A DNA stretch of 64,000 nt, from assembly GCF_000754095.2 (NCBI RefSeq), contig NZ_JQSG02000004.1:1-64000 (forward strand), written 5' to 3'. A program made the translations under genes and the position numbers. The notes below the pieces were generated by a model. The model worked only from the letters and a program-made list of their open reading frames with translations, searched no databases and was not told where the DNA came from. The DNA comes from Acidihalobacter prosperus (lineage in GTDB: Bacteria > Pseudomonadota > Gammaproteobacteria > DSM-5130 > Acidihalobacteraceae). This document shows, one piece after another, positions 60,391 through 64,000 of this stretch (the stretch's first letter is position 1; each line of letters begins with the position of its first letter).

Positions 60391-60566
60391 GGTTTTTCCT
60401 CCATCATCCTGATGAGATCACGCTACCCCCCGCCTCAGCCGCGTTTTTTCCCGAATGTCGCTCTATAGCGCGGCTTTTCATGAATTCCGTCTCCGTGAGG
60501 CGTTATTCGACTTGGATTTAGCGAGAACGATCACAGCCTACGGATTTCCCGGATAACGCAAGCCCT

Positions 60567-60590
60567 GCCCGGTTTTTGCGAAAAAGGGGC
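60567..60590. promoter_or_regulatory. dyad-symmetric candidate operator upstream of the 60672 gene
   Basis: GCCC-GG-TTTTT-GCG-AAAAA-GG-GGC has near-perfect symmetry about the central GCG. It lies about 80 bases before the start of the first gene of the rightmost plus-strand unit. GC ends with an A/T core are reminiscent of sites for FlhDC-like activators, but the spacing differs from what I recall. Confidence 0.3.
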
Positions 60591-60671
60591 GATATCACGG
60601 TTATTTGGGTCACGGACAAAAGAGATGGCGCGTCATGCTGGCCTCGTCGTTCATCCACAAAGAGGCACGCC

Positions 60672-61583
60672 ATGAAGTCACCCAGAAAGAAAGACATGCA
60701 GGTCAGCTATCCCGTCGCCATGACCCGACGCATTACGCTTCACCACAACCTCACGCAGACCCATTTCCAGCGATTCTTCCAGCAGGCCTCGGCGCGCATG
60801 GCATCGATCCAGGGACTGCGGGTCAACGAGGACACGGATGAAGAAATCCTGCGTATCGAAGGCATGTTCAAGGAAATCATTGCCAAGGCCACCGAAACCC
60901 TGGGCGCTTCGCAGCAGCATTGGAAAGAACGCCTGGAAGGCGCCGGATTCGATCCCGACATGAGTAGCGTGCAGGGTGGACTCGAATTCGATGCGCCGAT
61001 CACCACCCCCTGGTCGAATAAGTACCTGGAGGTTTATCGACGCTGCGACGATGCGCTCATGCTCGTTGAAATGGCCTGGATTGCCGAGGAACTCGAGACC
61101 GTTATCGACAAGCGCAACGCAGTGGCCGAAGTCCGCAAGCCCCTCGTCGAGACGGCCCGCCAGATACAACGGGCGGTCACCCAGGCATTTCAGGAAAGCC
61201 GTCAGCGCGACGAGGCCCGCAGCAAGAAATCTCGCTTCCCGGAAGCTTGGGGGGAGAACGGACGCTATGTGGCGGAAATCGCGCCGGAACTGGTCTCGCT
61301 GCTCGTCGATGCCCCGGCGAGCGATCCGGAACTGTTCCAGCGGATGCTGGAAGGCTTCAAGGACCAGTATGCGGGCAAGAAATTGCATGCGGCGCTGGAC
61401 GCCATCGCTGAGATCAAGCTGAACTCCGCGACGCAGTCATCATCCGATGACGCCACGGCGGCCGACGCCAACACCGATACCGATACCGATACCGATACCG
61501 ATACCGATACCGATACCGATACCGATACCGCAGAATCCGCAGAATCCGCAGAATCCGATGAACCCGCTATCGGGGCTGGATGA
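60672..61583 (+). CDS. DUF1845/PFL_4669-like ICE protein with Asp-Thr repeat tail (303 aa)
   Basis: The ATG at 60672 has GAGG about 8 bases upstream. Helical protein; KYLEVYRRCDDALMLVEMAWI recalls the DUF1845/PFL_4669 integrative-element family (moderate confidence). The C-terminus runs into a (Asp-Thr)n repeat and three AES units encoded by a hexamer and a nonamer repeat. The end overlaps the helicase gene by 26 bases. Confidence 0.55.
   Translation: MKSPRKKDMQVSYPVAMTRRITLHHNLTQTHFQRFFQQASARMASIQGLRVNEDTDEEILRIEGMFKEIIAKATETLGASQQHWKERLEGAGFDPDMSSVQGGLEFDAPITTPWSNKYLEVYRRCDDALMLVEMAWIAEELETVIDKRNAVAEVRKPLVETARQIQRAVTQAFQESRQRDEARSKKSRFPEAWGENGRYVAEIAPELVSLLVDAPASDPELFQRMLEGFKDQYAGKKLHAALDAIAEIKLNSATQSSSDDATAADANTDTDTDTDTDTDTDTDTDTAESAESAESDEPAIGAG
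61473..61557. repeat. ACCGAT hexamer (x9) and CAGAATCCG nonamer (x3) tandem repeats
   Basis: Nine tandem ACCGAT units (61473-61526) plus a partial ACCG, then three perfect CAGAATCCG units (61531-61557) that end immediately before the helicase ATG. Unit lengths are multiples of three, so copy-number change lengthens the upstream protein without shifting frame. Confidence 0.95.
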
Positions 61584-63198
61584 TGCGCAGCGGGATGCCG
61601 CGCTGGCGCAGGGGCACGCCCTTGTGCTGGCCGGCCCCGGCAGCGGCAAGACGCGCCTGCTGACCGCCAAGGCGCAGCACTTGCTGAGTACGCGCAGCGG
61701 CCGCCTCGTAGCCGTGTCGTTCACACGGGAAGCGGCCAAGGAAATTGCGGCCCGCATCGGTACCGAATTTCGCGACCGCATCAAGACCGGTACGTTCCAC
61801 GCCCTGGCACTGCAGCAGATCAAAGACCGTCGCCGTATCCTCGACGAAAGCGGACGCATTCATTATTTGCGCATGGTGCTGGATCGTGTGGGCAGCGATC
61901 TATCGCTCGATGATGCGTTGCAAGCAATCGACCGTTTCAAGGCCACGATGGCGCCGCCGCCCAGGACAGGCGAAGAATCCGAAATCTTCCGACGCTACGA
62001 GGCCGAACTCAAGCGACATGGCCTAAAGGACTTCCAGGACATACTCCGCGACGCGGTCAAGGGGATGCAGTCCGGGGCCGCTCGCCCGCTCGATGCCGCC
62101 TACCTCCTGGTCGACGAAGCGCAGGATATCGACGAGGTGCAGTACGAGTGGGTCATGTGTCATGTTCGGGCCGGCGTGGAAACCACCGTCGTGGCCGACG
62201 ATGACCAGAGCATCTACGGTTGGCGACACGCGATGGGGTATCGCGGACTGGCCGCCTTCGAACGTTCGGCCAAGGCACGACGTTTTCTGTTGAATGGCAA
62301 TTACCGCTGCGGACGCGAGATCGTGTCAGCAGGGCTTTCCGTGATCCGGCACAACCAGGATCGGTACGACAAACCGATCGTCGCCCGACGCGCGGAGAGC
62401 GGCGTCATCAGCACGCGCTCATTTGAAGATCGGTTGGCTGAGGCCGACGCAATTGTTGCGCGAATCATCGCCGAACCTGGCGAATGGGGCATCCTCGCGC
62501 GCACCAACCGTATGCTGGATCTGGTCGAACTCGCATTCAATTTTCATGAGCAACCCTTCGTGCGTCTTGGCGGCAAATCATTTTGGGATCGCCCGCCGGC
62601 CGCCGCCATGCTGGCCTTTGCCGAGGACCTGGGGCGCAACGATATCGGGTCCGGCCTCTCCCGCCTGTCCGGTTTCATAGAAGGCATCAGCGCACAAGAC
62701 AAGCGAGCCCTGCACGAGGGCGGCGAACCCGAGCATCAGGGATTGCGCACACTGACCCGTGCCGCGCCCGAGTGGGCGTCATCCGCGGCCCAATCGCACC
62801 GCGCCAGTCTCGTGCTGCGAGGCCTGTTCAATTGGGTGGATAAACACTTCGATAGCAAGCCCAAAGCCATCGCGCTGCCCGCCGTCGGGCACCTGATGAA
62901 GCTTCACGGCACGATCGGTCAGCGCATCGCCTTCGTCCGCCGCGCGCGGGAACTGTCTCCGGGTTCGAGCGATTCGCCTGTGCCGGTCCTGGCAAGCCTG
63001 CATGCCTCGAAAGGCCTTGAATGGCAAAACGTCTGGCTCCTGGGATGCGAGGACGGAATTGTCCCGCATACCGATGCGCCGCTCGATGAGGAGCGGCGTC
63101 TTTTCTATGTCGGTATCACCCGCGCGAAAGATCGCCTGATCCTCTCACACGGACTCAAGGATGCCGTCGTTTCGCGCTTTGTGGACGAAATGCACTGA
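61558..63198 (+). CDS. UvrD/Rep-like SF1A DNA helicase (546 aa)
   Basis: GLDDAQRDAAL is the Q-motif, LAGPGSGKT Walker A, LLVDEAQDIDEVQ motif II, DDDQSIYGWR motif III, LHASKGLEWQNVWL motif V and YVGITRAKDRL motif VI. Unwinds DNA 3'-5'. The ATG at 61558 follows the tandem repeats directly and has no Shine-Dalgarno, so translation probably depends on the overlapping upstream gene. Shorter than full UvrD; lacks part of the 2B region. Confidence 0.9.
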   Translation: MNPLSGLDDAQRDAALAQGHALVLAGPGSGKTRLLTAKAQHLLSTRSGRLVAVSFTREAAKEIAARIGTEFRDRIKTGTFHALALQQIKDRRRILDESGRIHYLRMVLDRVGSDLSLDDALQAIDRFKATMAPPPRTGEESEIFRRYEAELKRHGLKDFQDILRDAVKGMQSGAARPLDAAYLLVDEAQDIDEVQYEWVMCHVRAGVETTVVADDDQSIYGWRHAMGYRGLAAFERSAKARRFLLNGNYRCGREIVSAGLSVIRHNQDRYDKPIVARRAESGVISTRSFEDRLAEADAIVARIIAEPGEWGILARTNRMLDLVELAFNFHEQPFVRLGGKSFWDRPPAAAMLAFAEDLGRNDIGSGLSRLSGFIEGISAQDKRALHEGGEPEHQGLRTLTRAAPEWASSAAQSHRASLVLRGLFNWVDKHFDSKPKAIALPAVGHLMKLHGTIGQRIAFVRRARELSPGSSDSPVPVLASLHASKGLEWQNVWLLGCEDGIVPHTDAPLDEERRLFYVGITRAKDRLILSHGLKDAVVSRFVDEMH

Positions 63199-63236
63199 CG
63201 GCTTGCCAGTTCTGGCGCCCGTGTTCAGCTATCGCC

Positions 63237-63803
63237 ATGTACCGCAAACATTACGCACCCTGGCTCGGCAACCTCGCCACCATGACCGTGTGTCTTTTCG
63301 CAGGCACGCTCATGCTTGCCGAATGGAGTCTCGGGAATACCGGCGAAATGACGCCCGTGTATGGCGGCGCGCTGCTGCTTGTGGCCTGGTATGCCTACCG
63401 ACAATATGTGAGACGGGCCTACGGCAAGGTTGTGGAACGACGCGCGCAGCGAGCGTTGAAACGGGCTGCGGCTCACACACACTGGCAAGCTCGGTTCAAT
63501 GTGCCGTGCGCTTCCGGCGGCGATATCGACGCACTGCTGATCGGCGCCGACGGTCGACGCGTCTCAGTGGAAATCAAAAGCTGGAGCGGGCTCAGGGTGG
63601 CGCGCGGACAATTGGTCAAGCTCAACGGCAAGCCGCCATTCGGCGACCCGATTGGGCAGGCACTGCGCGAAGGGCAATCCACGGGAGCCTGGCCTCTGCT
63701 GTGGCTGCCTGTTGCCGGCAGGCGAGGACGTTTCACCTATCGGGGCGTCATGATCGTCATGGGCGACGCTTCGTATCTCATGCAGGTACTGGGCAGGTGT
63801 TGA
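63237..63803 (+). CDS. membrane protein with NERD-like nuclease-related domain (188 aa)
   Basis: Hydrophobic segments at about 12-30 and 42-56, then ASGGDIDALLIGADGRRVSVEIKSWSG, the Asp...Glu-x-Lys pattern of the NERD/PD-(D/E)XK fold. Proteins of this kind are often linked with helicases, and it follows the UvrD-type gene by 38 bases. Role inferred. Confidence 0.65.
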   Translation: MYRKHYAPWLGNLATMTVCLFAGTLMLAEWSLGNTGEMTPVYGGALLLVAWYAYRQYVRRAYGKVVERRAQRALKRAAAHTHWQARFNVPCASGGDIDALLIGADGRRVSVEIKSWSGLRVARGQLVKLNGKPPFGDPIGQALREGQSTGAWPLLWLPVAGRRGRFTYRGVMIVMGDASYLMQVLGRC

Positions 63804-63806
63804 GCC

Positions 63807-64000
63807 TTGCTTCGGCTACCCAATATCTTCACGAATAGTCTGGCCGGTGCGGTTTTCGGTGCGCTGGTGTCCTGGGTGGCCTGGGAGCCGCCGGACCTGT
63901 TCTTCATGCTTTGGCTGCTGCCGATTGCCTGGGCCGGCCTGCCGGTTTCCGGCCGCCGCGCCATGATGTTGACCTATCTGCTGACCGCGCTTGCGCCGGT
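63807..64000 (+). CDS. start of a TraB-like membrane protein, 3' partial
   Basis: TTG start 3 bases after the preceding stop, in the same frame. NSLAGAVFGALVSWVAWEPP and LFFMLWLLPIAWAGLPVSGR resemble the N-terminus of TraB-type conjugal transfer proteins (acyltransferase/nitrilase-like). Continues beyond the window. Confidence 0.45.
   Translation, partial: MLRLPNIFTNSLAGAVFGALVSWVAWEPPDLFFMLWLLPIAWAGLPVSGRRAMMLTYLLTALAP

Noticed and set aside
61473-61557. The hexamer repeat as a phase-variation switch
   Set aside because: Unit lengths of 6 and 9 keep the frame, so on/off switching by slippage is not expected.

Overview
The window is about 64 kb of a conjugative mobile element, either a plasmid or an integrative and conjugative element (ICE), from a GC-rich proteobacterium. 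I would guess a gammaproteobacterial sulfur oxidiser or halophile from the gene styles, but no rRNA, tRNA or chromosomal marker gene is present to prove it. No integrase or replication initiator is visible, so plasmid versus ICE stays open. Several modules recall the SXT/R391-IncA/C superfamily: a TraI(MobH)-TraD-DUF4400 run, a MobI-like gene beside an oriT-like inverted repeat, FlhD/FlhC-type regulators (the SetCD/AcaCD role), and a YqaJ exonuclease, CobS-like AAA+, DUF3150 and CobT-like VWA module. All of these are divergent.

Layout. 1-22.6 kb is almost entirely minus strand. It holds many small unknown genes, a DUF4942 methyltransferase, a TIM-barrel protein paired with a DUF6878-like protein, the VWA/DUF3150/dNMP kinase/WGR/AAA+/YqaJ module, an orphan class Ia ribonucleotide reductase beta subunit and a sliding clamp. 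22.8-30.1 kb holds a conjugation-type transglycosylase and then a complete type IV-A CRISPR-Cas locus on the plus strand: csf5, CRISPR1, csf2, dinG (csf4), csf3, csf1, CRISPR2, with no cas1 or cas2. 30.1-37.3 kb has a zinc-ribbon membrane protein, a complete IS5-type insertion with a TTAA duplication, and DUF3579, DUF4400, traD and traI. 37.7-45.7 kb (plus) has small genes, an ATP-grasp/uracil-DNA-glycosylase pair, an LRV/HEAT-like repeat protein, an IscB element with its upstream omega-RNA region, recJ and an orphan DNA methyltransferase. 45.8-54.1 kb has dinB, a YubB/DUF1281 protein, a DUF559 nuclease and a DUF1778/GNAT toxin-antitoxin pair. 54.4-60.4 kb (mostly minus) has a PilZ protein, a membrane-anchored transfer-like protein, a coiled-coil protein, ParR/ParM-like segregation genes, mobI, candidate oriT and flhC/flhD. 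60.6-64 kb (plus) has a DUF1845-like protein, a UvrD-type helicase, a NERD-like membrane protein and the start of a TraB-like protein.

How it may work together (inference). FlhD/FlhC-like proteins would switch on transfer genes, MobI and TraI would process oriT, TraD would couple DNA to the secretion channel, and ParM/ParR would give stability. The recombination, repair and nucleotide genes (YqaJ exonuclease, RecJ, UvrD, UDG, DinB, clamp, NrdB, dNMP kinase) form an unusually large DNA-metabolism cargo. The type IV-A locus and IscB are two independent RNA-guided systems on the same element; type IV-A systems are generally thought to act in plasmid-plasmid competition. Intergenic regions on the left arm carry several families of short structured repeats.
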